A stretch of 64,000 nt of DNA from the NCBI GenBank assembly GCA_011800155.1, contig CM022368.1, positions 4,154,001 through 4,218,000 of the forward strand, written 5' to 3'. Source of the stretch: Flammulina velutipes. Lineage: Eukaryota; Basidiomycota; Agaricomycetes; Agaricales; Physalacriaceae. Numbering within the stretch: position 1 is the first letter of the stretch; the number at the start of each line of letters is the position of its first letter. Shown piece by piece: positions 34,253 to 45,867 of this stretch. The notes under the pieces were generated by a model. That model saw only the letters and a list, made by a program, of their open reading frames with translations, was not told where the DNA came from and ran no database searches. Made by a program: the position numbers and the translations under genes.

Positions 34253-35528
34253 ATGTTCGGAATGAAGTTGAAGGGCGCAGGCATCTTGGCCATCGCTAGC
34301 GCCGCTACAGCTTCGACCATCGATTTGCCTATCCACCTGCAGAACACCTACGTGGGTAAACAGTTATCTTACCTATTCAGAGTGCTGATCTAGTTTACAG
34401 TCCTCAGTTGAGTTCCCGGTTGGCACGCCACCCACGACGTACCGACTGCTGTTCGACACTGGCTCGGCGTCTGCGTGGATAACCAACAAGGACTGCACCG
34501 GCGACGCGTGTCCCAACCTAAGTGGCTACACCCGTCCTGGCTACGACGCGTCGGCCTCATCCACCGCCGTCGATCTCGACGCCTATTCTCGTATCCCGTA
34601 CATCGACGGCGACAATGTCGGTGGTTTCGCAACGCGGGACGTATTCGCCCTTCCCGCTGGTGTCGAGCCAGCTCTCCAATGGAACCAGACATTTTTGAGC
34701 GTCAACGAGAGCAGCTGGCGCTTTATCACAGCCGATGGATTCCTCGGCTTGGGATTCTCCTCAATTAGCGAGAAGGAGACGTGTACCCTCGTTGAGACGC
34801 TACTATGGGATGGACAGCTTACCAGCCCCCGTTTCGCCGTCTTCTATGGCACCAATGTGGTCGATGATGGTGTGCGAGATGGCGTGCTGACTCTCGGAGG
34901 GAGCCATGAGGACAAGTATGTCGATGGTACCGTCGCGTACGTCCCTCTGCGCAAGGAATCACCGTACCAGCTGTGGCGTGCAGCCATGCGCTCCGTCAAC
35001 GTCCTCTTCGCCAAGACGCCCAATGCCACGGTCGTTGTTCGCAATGGCCAGCTGCCGCTGACGACAGACCCAGAGGGAGTGTTCCCTGAAACCAACACAA
35101 CATGGCCCTTCTGGGGAACCGGTACCGCCGTCTTTGACACTGGCGCTGGGCGCATCTCTGTACCCGACTCGATCATCGATGCTGTTTACTTCAACCTTGG
35201 TTGGAATGTGACGAAGTTGTTGAATGGCGAGGAGCGCATGGAATGCCAGCATCTCAATGCATCGTGGGCGATATCGTTCACGCTGGGCGAAGGCGCTGTG
35301 GAAGACGACGTGACGTTCACCATTCGTGGCGACGAGTTCACTCGACCAGGGGGGCAATGCATGCCACCGGTCGATAACAGCGGTGGATCCTCATTCTCTC
35401 TGATTGGGTCAGCGTTCTTGCGCAGGCACTACTCAGTCTTTGATTTCGGTGCGGACAAAGTGGAGGACTATCAGCCAAAGTTAGGCTTTGGGAGACTGAA
35501 GAAGGAGTACGATTACCTATACCTGTAA
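34253..35528 (+). CDS. Secreted pepsin-like (A1) aspartic protease
   Basis: Two exons, 34253-34351 and 34401-35528, 408 residues. Residues 1-20 form a signal peptide (LKGAGILAIASAATAS). The mature part opens directly as a barrel strand (VEFPVGTPPTTYRLLFDTGSASAWI) with the first catalytic Asp in DTGS. A flap-like Y-x-D-G follows (IPYIDGDNVGG), then GFLGLGFSS, and the second catalytic Asp in AVFDTGAGRISVP. The C-terminal SFSLIGSAFLRRHYSVFDFG is the family's closing block. There is very little room for a propeptide, unlike classic pepsins. Several N-x-S/T sites suggest glycosylation. Likely extracellular or vacuolar proteolysis. Confidence 0.9.
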
Positions 35529-35831
35529 CTTACGATGTGGCTGTGCTGTTTAATACAATCTTGATCTTTGACCACCACGATGTGTTTGATACAATCTTGC
35601 CGCGAGGCTCCCGTTTCTTCACGTCCTTCTCCTTTTACAAAGTGTACACGCGGTTGTCCAATACCTTTGTTCAAATGTCTGGCTTTTGTTGCTCTGATTG
35701 TTCGTCTGCGCGCGCGCATTGTAGCAGATTGACCGGGCCGGAGCATGGATAGCATTGTTCACGGTCCAAGCATCGAAGTCAATGTATCGTCCTTATATTA
35801 GGAAGGACAACCATGGTACATCCCCAGCGAC
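35529..35831. other. Intergenic region
   Basis: About 300 bp between the protease stop and the kinase start. No supported gene. Confidence 0.5.
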
Positions 35832-37320
35832 ATGCACGGCCTCCAATCCATCTCTCGAAAACTCTGGACTCGTCTCTGCAATGGCAAGAAATATGCGCAC
35901 AGGGAAACTACAACGCCCGAGTCTGTCCTCACCAGAAGCCAGGCGTCGTCTTCCACGGGATCCTCGCCAGCCGACACGGAAAAGCCTGTTCCCCCACCTC
36001 CCGGCCCACCCCCAGTCACGCGAGCAGACGCAGCCGTCCAAACTGAAAGCTCCTCTGCGCCTCCCCATCTTCCTACCATCCCCGACGAAACCCAATCCTC
36101 CACCGGCGCCATCGCATCATCGTCCTACCTGCGCCCCTCAACCGCATCACACGAAAAAGACGACGAGCTATCCAAGTTCCCCAAGGTTTTCCGGTTTGGA
36201 AACAGGGAATATAAGACCAAGCGATTCCTCGGCTCTGGGTCGTATGGTTCCGTGCTGCTCACCCACGAAGGCGACGCGGACAGGGTTTTTGCCATCAAGA
36301 CCATCCGAAAAGGCGAATGCATGCTCGACTGCTTTCAATTGGCCGACGATGTCGGTGACGAGTTTGCTTGGCTTGCATCCGTGCGGGAAGAGGCCAAGGC
36401 TATGCGTCTCTGCCACAAATCAAGGTCGATGTTTCTCCCCAAGGGGACCATGTACTTTCAAGACCACGAGTTTTTCTGTTTCATTATGGTGCGTGTCAAG
36501 TCTTGTGTTATTTTTCTTCCTCTAATGCTTTTGATTCGCTACAGACCGCCCATCCGATGACCCTGGGGGAGCGTATCCATGAATGTGTAGTCTCTGGCTC
36601 GACTCTTGACTCCCGCTTCCTCTACACCTGTGAGCTTGTAGGTCGTTTATCCCCTCCATATAATATCCTTCTTACACCTCCCCAGGCCAGTGCGGTTCAA
36701 GCGCTACATGCCATGGATCTCTTCCACCTCGACTTGAAACCGCACAACATCATGATTCAAGCGAATGGCCACCTATGCCTCATTGACTTTGGGCTTGCCT
36801 CCACTGAACGCCGTCTTCCTCGCTACCATATGGGCACACCTGGATACAATGCTCCCGAAGTGCGCCAGTCTGACGTGGGGCATTTCGACTGCGAATTGGC
36901 GGACGTGTATAGCTTTGGCCAAGTTATGCTTGACATGTATATTTGTCCCCAGAAAAGATCAGATTCTCAGCAAACTGTGGACATTGTAATGGGTCTGCCA
37001 TCGCGCATACGGGACTTGATTATTGCGGTAAGTTCCTGCTGTTGCGCTCTCGAGTTCTTGTGACTTATGTATGCTTCTGCGTAGACCATGCAACATGCTG
37101 ATATTCGCCCGACGATGTTGGAGTTGATGTTATTCCGCGCGTTTGATCAAACGTATGTCTTGTTCTCCGGTGGTTGGATCGTTGGCTGACATCAAGTTAC
37201 AGGAAATGGGAACAGGTCCGCAGAGGACAGTACGAAGGTATGTCTTGTTGCTCATGGCACGCATCTTCTCAAGCTAACGAAACACTAGTCGTCTTCGTGC
37301 CACCGCCATTATCGGTCTAG
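35832..37320 (+). CDS. Ser/Thr protein kinase with Pro-rich N-terminus
   Basis: Six exons: 35832-36488, 36545-36637, 36686-37027, 37085-37152, 37203-37237, 37289-37320; 1227 nt, 408 residues. Residues 1-115 are disordered and Pro/Ser-rich. The kinase domain shows FLGSGSYGSVLL (Gly loop), VFAIKTIRK (ATP Lys), FHLDLKPHNIMI (HLD in place of HRD, non-RD), LIDFGLAS (DFG), GTPGYNAPEV (APE), ADVYSFGQVMLDMYICP (F helix) and HADIRPTMLELM (the RP motif). The last two exons are only 35 and 32 nt. Same overall plan as the shortened kinase at 22.4-23.5 kb, so they are probably paralogues. Substrate and pathway unknown. Confidence 0.83.
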
Positions 37321-37751
37321 ATGAACTGGCCACCACAAGGCTGAGGTTTCATTGGCTCATAAGGACTATCAATTAATGTGTGTTAAGTAGTTAACACACA
37401 CTCGTTACTCAAAGGAGAGCGAGTATGTATTTGTATTCTTTTTAGAGTAGAGTCTCAATAATGCTGTAGGAGCTTTCGGCGAATATTGACGCCACGCGAC
37501 GGATTGCCGCCGGCCGGTGGCGTCTGCTTTTGCTTACAACAATCATCATCTCTTTGGATTCTAACTCTCTCGCACGCCACGAATATGACTGCTGTTATCG
37601 GACACAGCAAGACACCATTTATTCCTGACCCTATCAAGACTAAGATCAAGGTAGGGATCACATGTATTGGCCATCCTTTGCTTCTTACCATGGACACGAC
37701 TTTCTGAACCAACGGAATTCAGCATTCTGACTTCACTCAACAACTAAACCG
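37321..37751. other. Intergenic region with duplicated promoter-proximal segment
   Basis: About 430 bp. The last 70 bases (37684-37730) repeat the DNA next to the start of kinase-like copy 3, which ties the dead copy downstream to that paralogue. Confidence 0.6.
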
Positions 37752-38415
37752 ATGAAATCAATGCTACAGCATGCTTGGACACTGCTCCCCTCGGCTGTCA
37801 TCGCACTCTACGGCTACATGAAGGTCGATGTTATCATTACGGACAACTATTTCGAGACCATTCTCTGGACTTTCCGGTCATGACGATACCCAGTCTCCCA
37901 AAACCTGTCGGAGTGGACAATAGCAGACGAAGATAGCGAGGACGTACTCACGCGCCGCATTTTTCGTGCCATGGATAGGTGGAAGTTTTGGTCTCCCTTT
38001 TTTGAGTCTCGCTGCTACACACTCTACACGCGACGTGGCAGGGGATCACGTTTGATACCACCAGCGACACCTCCTCCTGCGTTGGATCAAGACTATCCAT
38101 TTGCGCGACTTCTGGGAACGCCGGAAGATTTTGTTTACTCAGTACGTTCGCTGTCCCGCTTATTGACGTTGGCATTTATGATCTCTTGAGGCAATGGATG
38201 TTTGGCCTGCATCATTATAAAGTATGTTTGATTTCACTCGCGTTTCGCATCTCTCATGTCTGTCCTAGGCTGGTATCTGACTCCACACCGTCGCGGGAAC
38301 TAGAGGCATTGCGGCGCTTGCATGGCGCATTGCTACGCTCAACGCCACGGAATAACACGATCCCTGTTTTCGAATTCATGAATTGGGGCGTTTTGTTCTT
38401 TGCAGCGATGCCTCG
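37752..38415 (+). pseudogene. Dead copy 4 of the kinase-like family
   Basis: The first exon opens with ATG 37752 (QHAWTLLPSAVIALYGYMKV) and matches copies 2 and 3 through ETILWTFRS. There the Trp codon TGG has become TGA (37881-37883). Downstream YPFARLLGTPEDF and LEALRRLHGALLRS...NNTIPVFEFMNWG are still readable. The short exon that should encode PARDRLGRDVIIK is internally deleted (near 38195-38220), removing the ATP-binding Lys. Homology ends at the AMPR-equivalent (38415); the HCD and DFG exons are missing. Three separate lesions make it a clear pseudogene. Closest to copy 3 by its upstream repeat. Confidence 0.85.
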
Positions 38416-39471
38416 GGAGACGATAGAATGCAACGGTCGTACGCCTTATGGATTCTTCAACAAGCTCTTCACCGCGTCCACGGCGTAAGGCTCGGAAAAA
38501 GGACGAACATAATTCTTTCGAAGAGGATAATCCCCAGATCCTTGAATTCGGTAAAAGTCGTCTAGGTTGCCCATTGGAATATGTGATCTGATGGACGTAC
38601 ATGTATCACAGAATTCGGAGGTGACATTGGCGCGGTGGACTGTGGTTGTACGTGTATGTAGAGGGAATGGGGCAATGGGCTGCTTCCATCTCCATCAAGC
38701 GACGTTGCCCAGCTATGTAAGCCATCTCTTCACTTATAGAGTACGTATCTCATTAGACGAATTTTTCTGAAACGACAGGTCAAATGAATGTCCTTTTGCC
38801 TTGCCAGCGTCTAATGATAACCAACTGTAACTGGATACAAGAACTTCACGTCATCTCGGAGTACCCATTCCATGAACATTATCCACATTATGTGGCGCGC
38901 GGAAGAATCATAAAACGTTATCCAACGCCATCGCCTTGCAGCTGGAGAATGTCCGCGTCAGGCTGCGACAAACTGCTATGCCTATATTCGGAACTTCCGC
39001 ACGCTTCTTTCGATATTAAACAATCTCGACTCAGTGGAAGTGATCCGGAGTGTTAGTAAAGGATGACACTAGGACGGCTGACCTGCGATTACCTTGCCCA
39101 TTGCGCGCGGTCAATGGCTGATGCTCTTGGTGCTCTCGTCATACGCAAACATTAAAGTATTATCTATCTGAGTACTGCCTAATTGATGCACACTGACTTG
39201 CTTCATAGAGATCTATCATGCGCGCCACACGCATTTGATCCCGAACAGGGTCGTGGCGCGACTAAAATAGCTGACGTTTAGCTCATCACGGTCATGCGTC
39301 TCGAGGTATGATGAATAATATTGCTTCCGCTTCGATGCTTCGTTCGGAGGGCAAGCGTCGTTTCGTGAAAGTGGTCTGGTAATTCTCTATGCAGCGTGTT
39401 GGTCCATCCTTCATTTAAAAGCGACCATCTTTCTGCTATGATCTCCCATCCCACTTCTCGACATCCTCATC
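38416..39471. other. Gene-free stretch after the dead kinase-like copy
   Basis: About 1.05 kb with no supported gene on either strand. Short frames such as 38784-39056 lack motifs. This may be degraded duplicated DNA. Confidence 0.5.
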
Positions 39472-41493
39472 ATGCCTTCGACTACAGACAACAAACAAAC
39501 TCCAGTCCTCATTGTGCGTCGCACTTCCATCTCTTGTGCCATCGCTCATCACATTTGCATGTAGGTTGGCGCTGGTATAGCTGGCCTGACTCTGGCTCTT
39601 GCTCTCAAGAAGAACGGCGTCGACGTTAGAATCCTCGACAAGAATGATCGTGTTACGATTGCAAGGCGCGCTGTAGGAGTTCAAGTAAGTCTGCATCCAC
39701 TACTATGAAGACTACTGGGTTTTGGCTTATTCTTGTAGGGACGTACGCTTGAGATGCATAAAGTGCTTGGTATCCTTCCTGAGGTCTTGGAACGCTCAGG
39801 ACCCATAACTCCTCTGACTTGGGCCTATCCTCCAAATGACCCATACAACCACGCCAAGACGATCCCTTTCGTCGACCATCTGGAGAACACGCCATCCAAG
39901 TCCTACGTAAGTTTTGCCTCCAGTGAATTATCCCACGTCGGTTCAACTGATTTTCCTCTGACCAAAAGATCAACACTCTGGCTTTCAGCCAGGACAGACA
40001 TGAGGCCATCTTTCGAGAGGTGCTCACTCGCTTTGGTGTTAGCATCGAGATGCACAAGGAGCTAGTGGACTTCAAGCAGCACGACGACTACGTGATTGTT
40101 CACGTCAAAGGACCTGACGGAAAGGTCGAAGAGATCAAGACGAGCTGGCTGGTTGGTGCAGACGGCGCGCATAGTACCATACGCAAGCTGTCTGGGTTGA
40201 CGTTCCTCGGGGAACAAACACCCAGAGATCTCATGGTTCTCAGCGACATCAAAGTCAAATCCGATTTGAACCAGAGGGTGAGAGTCTCTTTTCCATTTCT
40301 TTGCCTCAGTCTTAACGTCATTGAAGGTTGGACATCTCTGGGGCGATCCCTCGGACGCGGCGTTTTGGTTCCATTCCCACGAGGATCTCACATTGGGCAC
40401 ATGGACTGTCATTGCTCTTGGGCCTAATCAGGATCTCGACGCCATTGCGTCGAGCTTGGAGGTGTTCCAAAGGGAATTCAACAAGGTTTCGAAGCGGACA
40501 GATATCATCTTTGAAAAGATGTATTCGTCTGTCAACTACCGGTAAGCTTATTGTTCTCTTCCAAACCATTCTAACGATATTGTCATGACTAGGCCACACG
40601 TTCGTATGGTCAACAAATTCCGTGAAGGACGTGTATTGGTTGTGGGAGATGCTGCCCATGTCCACAGCGCCACTGGAGGACAGGTCAGCTTACTACATAT
40701 TTTCGAGCTCATTTTAATTCATTGGATAGGGACTCAACACTGGTGTCCAAGACTCCGTGAGTGGTTCTCATTGATTTTAACTCCTCTGCTTTTTAATCCA
40801 ACTCAACAGGTAAACCTGGGATGGAAGCTCCCCCTCATCGTCAAAAAGCTCGCTGGAGATGCCCTCCTTGAATCTTTCTCTGCGGAGCGCACTCCCGTCG
40901 TCGCCTCCATGCTCGCACTTACCTACATCTTATACAACCGAACCGTCAACTCCGAAGCGGGCGACCATCGTGGGCTATCGCGTGCGGAATTCGAGTTGCG
41001 CCAGTTCGGGGTGAACTATAGGGAGAGTCCGGTTATTGTGGATGAAACGCCAAAGGTTGAAGGGGAAGTGTACGACGCGTATAGGTCTGGTGACGACGAG
41101 AAGGCGCGTGCTGGTGATAGGGCGCCTGATGGCCTTGGGCTGATTGGTCAAGGAAAACCCGCGAAGACGGCGTACGATCTGTTCGACATCACGTACCACG
41201 CAGTTCTGGTCTTTGCTCCTACGATCACCGATGCCAGTCCCGTCGTGAAGCGCGTCGCGTTGATCAAGGATGCGCTGTTCAAAGCGTTTGTTATCCTCCC
41301 CCAGACGTCATCCATCCCCATTTTGGAAGAGAACGTCTTGAAGGACACGACGGGCTGGGTGTACAAGAACTATAGGGTTGAGGAAGGGAAATCGGCTGTT
41401 GTTGTTGTGCGACCTGACAGCTTCATTGGGGCTCGCGTTAGTGGCGTAGAGGGTTTCAACGAGTACCTCAAAGCGGCTGCTTTCCTTGTGTAA
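39472..41493 (+). CDS. FAD-dependent monooxygenase (phenol hydroxylase/PHBH-type), copy 1
   Basis: Class A flavin monooxygenase, expected to hydroxylate aromatic-type substrates with NAD(P)H. Eight exons: 39472-39513, 39565-39684, 39739-39906, 39969-40277, 40327-40541, 40593-40683, 40730-40756, 40810-41493; 1656 nt, 551 residues. Motifs: VGAGIAGLTLALALKKNG (GxGxxG FAD site), WLVGADGAHSTIRK (DG motif), [35 protein letters not shown] (GD motif; quoted parts cross three exons). The 27-nt exon encodes exactly [9 protein letters not shown]. A C-terminal domain of about 150 residues ends FIGARVSGVEGFNEYL, as in the thioredoxin-like tail of phenol hydroxylases. The paralogue at 54.8 kb has the same exon plan. 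GST gene follows 298 bp downstream on the same strand. Confidence 0.92.
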
Positions 41494-41791
41494 AGTACGG
41501 AAATGGGCTCAGTAGCCGTAACATCTCTATCTAGAAGCAATCATCATAGAGTCTTTTTTGCAGTCATAAATCCGGGTTGGCAGCTTGACGAAATCTACAT
41601 TCGGCAACTACCGAATCCTTGCTTCCAACCGTCAATGTTCGACGTTCAACTATCTTTGGACCCAAGATACCCTGCAATCCTCTGCGTCTTACACCAGAAA
41701 TTTGACTGACCCGAGTTACCCCTGACGTATCCCTTCGGCTGGTAAAATCACTTAAATTACCAAGCTTCACTCGTTTTTCTCAGCAACAACC

Positions 41792-42718
41792 ATGTCTCAT
41801 CCAGACGCACAGATTCACCCAGCTGCCACAGGTCGTGCCGCTGAAACTGTAGCCCAGCATCAGCATGCTCTGCCTTTGACTTTCTACGCAGGATGGGTAA
41901 GGAGTATCATTAGCCACCGAAATCTCTCTTACCGTTCACAGTTTTGCCCATTCGTCCAGCGCGCGTGGATCGTCCTGGAGGAAAAAGGGATCCCTTACCA
42001 ATATCGAGAGGTCAATCCTTACAAAAAAGAGAAACACTTTCTTGGTACGGTCTCGGTTACCATCCCATTGAGCCACACTGTGCAATGTGATGCTCATCTA
42101 TCTGTAGATATCAACCCTAGGGGCCTAGTTCCAGCTGTCGAATACAACGGTTGCACTCTCTATGAGTCCCTTATTCTCTGCGAATTCTTCGAAGACACTT
42201 TCCCCAATACTGGCCCACATATCCTACCCACGGACTCGGTGGATCGTGCGTACGCCCGTATCTGGATAGACCACCTTGCGAAGCAGTTTCTCCCGACGTT
42301 CATGCGCCTCGTCCAATCGCAGGATAAGACAAAGCAAGACGAGGCGCTCGAAGATATGTACGAAGCGCTCAGGATGTTTGCGAAGGAGATCAAAGGCCCG
42401 TATTTTCTTGGGGAACAGTTCTCGCTGGTAGATGCCGCGATTGCGCCTTGGATTATTCGAGATCATATCATCGGGACACATAGAGGATATGAAAGAACCA
42501 CAGTTAGTGCGGTGTGGGCGAAGTATGCTGCGCTCGTCGAGCAGCGTCCGAGTGTCTTGAACACGACCAGTGTGGGTTATGTTTCCACTGTTATCCCCAA
42601 ATCTAACTCTTTGGTGTAGGACAGGGAACATTACATGGGAATTTACAATCGTTACCTACGGGACGAGGCTCAGAGCGAGGTTGCGAAGGCTGTGAGAAGT
42701 GGGCGACCCCTTCCTTGA
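41792..42718 (+). CDS. Glutathione S-transferase, omega-like (Cys-type)
   Basis: Conjugates or reduces substrates with glutathione in the cytosol. Exons 41792-41896, 41942-42044, 42108-42571, 42620-42718; 771 nt, 256 residues. The thioredoxin-fold N-domain begins LTFYAGW, then FCPFVQRAWIVLEEKG with the CPF active-site Cys typical of omega and related classes. Next come the cis-Pro NPRGLVPAVEYNG and the glutathione-binding LYESLILCEFFED. The C-domain is helical (GPYFLGEQFSLVDAAIAPWI, the N-capping box). The last exon (DREHYMGIYNRYLRDEAQSE) is needed; reading through would stop at 42619. Adjacent flavin monooxygenase suggests joint oxidation and conjugation of aromatics, an inference. Confidence 0.92.
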
Positions 42719-43190
42719 TACGCTTTAGGAATGCTTTTATCATAATGATCAACTCGGAGGTGACACATTGCGTGGCACTGCCATAGTGATTGTGAGATCT
42801 TCGGTACGTCTATTGTCCTCTATTTGAACAAAGACACTAGACTTCAATGTTTGTTGTGGGCCGAACCACATTTCCCCTTTCATCTTGCTTGGGATTCTGA
42901 TGTGTTCGTTGACTCCGGGTTTAGGAGCTAAATTTCGAGGATCCTGCAGTAGCTGCACGCCATTGGTTGTACGTGTGTGCTGAGGCGCTGTGTTCTACTT
43001 TCAGCCTACGTCCAACTATGATAACAAGGTCAATCAAGAAACTAGGCAACGGTCCTTGTTCTGGTACAATAAGGATTTGTGCTTTGTTTTCGCAGACGGT
43101 TAAAAGCAGTGGCGACCAATATTTGAACGCTGACCAACATCCTATCTAGCCTTCTTCATCTCACTTTCTGAGTAACAACATTGACTAGCT
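42719..43190. other. Intergenic region
   Basis: About 470 bp with no supported gene. Confidence 0.5.
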
Positions 43191-43673
43191 ATGGAATACT
43201 CTCTGGACAACGACACTCTTCTATTCCCTGGACCATTATCTGTTCCCGACGAACCTTTCTCCTTCACCGAGCTCGACGCGCCGCTTCTCAACGAGTGCCC
43301 TCCAGACTGGATGGACCATTTCTATAATTATAACGCTGGAGATGACGAGGCTCCCATCTTCTTTCTTCCTGAAACTGTCCACCAACCTGCCCCGGAGCCC
43401 ACGCAGCATCGACGTAGACCACGGCAACCCCAATACCGCCCATCTGAGCTGGGTCCAGCCTCTGGACGTCGTGGAGCTGGCACAAGGCAGACGTCTCTCG
43501 ACGCGAGTTTGCGCCAAGAGCCTGACTGCAATGACCCGTTCTTCTTGGACCGGGACTTCTACGCAGCTGAAATAGCTGCGCTGCTTCTGAGGAGGAACGA
43601 TACAAAGAGGACTACACGTAGGCGAAGAGAGAAGAGGCCTAGTCCTTTGAGTCGAGAGGTCGCAAAGAGGTGA
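43191..43673 (+). CDS. Hypothetical acidic-then-basic protein, 160 residues
   Basis: Single-exon frame. The N-terminal half is acidic and aromatic (DNDTLLFPGP, PPDWMDHFYNY), resembling an activation-type acidic region. The C-terminal half is basic (RRNDTKRTTRRRREKRPSPLSREVAKR). An embedded HRRRPRQPQYRP stretch may also be basic-nuclear. No family recognised. Confidence 0.5.
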   Translation: MEYSLDNDTLLFPGPLSVPDEPFSFTELDAPLLNECPPDWMDHFYNYNAGDDEAPIFFLPETVHQPAPEPTQHRRRPRQPQYRPSELGPASGRRGAGTRQTSLDASLRQEPDCNDPFFLDRDFYAAEIAALLLRRNDTKRTTRRRREKRPSPLSREVAKR

Positions 43674-43820
43674 AGTTGTCCACCAGGGTACTTCTTACTG
43701 CAAATCCACCATTATACATATCAAGATATGATATTATGTACAGTATAGACAACAGTGAAGGCTTTCCTTTCCATAAATTTACTCATGTATAGAGAATCCC
43801 TATGTTGCACTTTGGAAAAA

Positions 43821-43830
43821 TATATAAATA
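43821..43830 (+). promoter_or_regulatory. TATA box of the F-box gene
   Basis: TATATAAATA, 42 bp ahead of the ATG at 43872. Confidence 0.4.
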
Positions 43831-43871
43831 TCGAATTGTCACGCTTTGATCACACTTGGCTTTCAACCACC

Positions 43872-45781
43872 ATGTCAAACTCCTCGACGGTACCGTTCCC
43901 CGAGGCGTTGTAGGTATTCTTTTCTCTTCGACGTGACCATTCTCACATTGTACGCGTTTCAGCTCGAGATATGATTGGATCCCAGAATTCCAACCCGATG
44001 CAACACTTCGCCAAAGCCTCACGCATAACGATGTTGTACCTTCGATCCAATTCAATACAATTCTCGCCTTAAAATCCACCATTGACCGTGATAAAGCATT
44101 CTTGCAACAGGACATTGGGGCGCTTCAAAGGCAACTGGAAATTTTACAAACCCGCAGGGAGCAGCTCAACGAGATATCATCCGCCGTTTCCTGCCCTCTC
44201 TCTTCCATACGGCTTTTCCCATCAGAAATTCTTCTCCCCATACTACAGGACGTCTGCGCGTCAGACAAGACCTGCAAAGATATACTGGACGCGTCGTCTT
44301 CCCGATGGCTCTTGGGACGCGTTTGTCGAAAGTGGAGAAATATCGTTAACAATTGTCCTGCCTTGTGGACCGACATCCTCTATCAAAGGAGACCACGGAA
44401 TGCGCGTCGGGATGTCTTCAACGCACGTCTAAACATGGTCACGGAGGTCCTCAAACGGTGCGGCGAGCGCAAGCTATCGCTGACCGTCTCCTCTACCGTC
44501 TCCAATATGTGTCTGTCATGGGAAGCCGAGGAAAGAGCATATGTGCTAGAACTACTGGACGCGCGGAGCGAACGATGGGAGCGACTCGACATCACCCTTG
44601 TTGATAATGTCGATTGCTACCAGCTCCTATGGCTGAGTTCCCCACGCATCCACCTTCCGAGTCTCAACACCTTCCATTTAACAGCAAATTTGCCTCATCT
44701 CCTTTGTCGAGTTCACACTTTCCGTAAAATCTTGACATCTATGACTTCACTGCACCATCTCAATCTCATCTGTGTTGGACTTCCATCTCATCCCCAAATC
44801 CTCGAGACAGTCTTTTGTTTCCCAGGAATATACCCACAGCTACATTCCTATCGATTTGCCACCTATAATCGTTGCCAAGAAGATCTTTCGGGACTCTCTA
44901 CGCATCTCCTACAGGTATTGCAAAATTCACCAAATCTTGTATCCTTCCGATACGATGATTTCAACCCTATCGTAACCGAAAAGGATGGCCGTCGTATCTC
45001 CCATAGTCTGCTCCAGGAGCTCCAAGTCGCTACTGTTCAAATTTTGGACCGCTTCACCTTTCCTGCTCTCAAAAGCTTGGTCGTAGGCGACGTCGACAAT
45101 TTCTACGCTGACGTTGATGCCTTATTCGTAGGGTCGGTCAGCAACATGATTCAAGCCTCCCAATGCCTGCTCACATCTATCTGCCTTGTTGGCATTTCCT
45201 TCGACTACCAAGCTCTCGAAATCATCCGCAATATGCCCAGTCTGGAGAACTTGAAGGTTGGGGTACACAAATGGACCGCGCTCGAAGATTTCTTTGAAGA
45301 CTTCGTTCGTTGGGACTCTGGGATGCACTTTACGTTCCTTCCCAACCTAACGCACTTTGAGCTACAAATTGACGCGGACATGGGTTCCAAGTTCGACTGG
45401 ATTGGACCAAACCTTTCGGAGGCTGTCCAACATCGCTCCCGTGCCGGTCTTGTGTCGTTCAGATTGCACGTTGAAGGCAATTTTGTATCTTGGAACTTGA
45501 CGGAAGACCAAGTCGACGAAATGCGGCGCTTGGACTGTGTGGTCGGGCTGATACTTGTGTCGTACACTATTGTGAATGACTCGGATTCATGCTCTCTCGA
45601 CACATATGATGATCACTCCCGGCCGAACACCCCCGAGGATTGGAGGATGGTTCCCGAAGACCCTAGGCTTTGGTCATGCGAAATGGTGGAGAAGCGCTAC
45701 CTTAGATTTTCTACGCGAACCGACATGGGTGGTATGGATGAGGAGGAGGAGGAGGAGATCTTGGACCAGGACATCGACTAG
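43872..45781 (+). CDS. F-box domain protein, 618 residues
   Basis: Substrate adaptor of SCF ubiquitin ligases, by family. Two exons, 43872-43909 and 43963-45781; 1857 nt. A coiled-coil segment (KSTIDRDKAFLQQDIGALQRQLEILQ) precedes the F-box (IRLFPSEILLPILQDVC...LGRVCRKWRNIVNNCPALWTDI), the usual layout of the large Agaricomycete F-box family. The remaining 400 residues form a degenerate LRR-like array (LHHLNLICVGLP, LVSFRYDD, SLENLKVGV). The C-terminus is acidic (DEEEEEEILDQDID). The first exon was set by the frame extending upstream of the inner Met at 44102. Target unknown. Confidence 0.87.
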
Positions 45782-45867
45782 TGACCAGTACCCACGCATG
45801 CAAGACCATAATGCGTTTTCCAACCAGAATGAATTATTATTATACTGCAGTACGAAATACAGACATA

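Noticed and set aside
23986..42718. A secondary-metabolite biosynthetic cluster from P450s, monooxygenase and GST.
   Set aside because: No terpene synthase, PKS, NRPS or other backbone gene is visible, and unrelated genes are interspersed.
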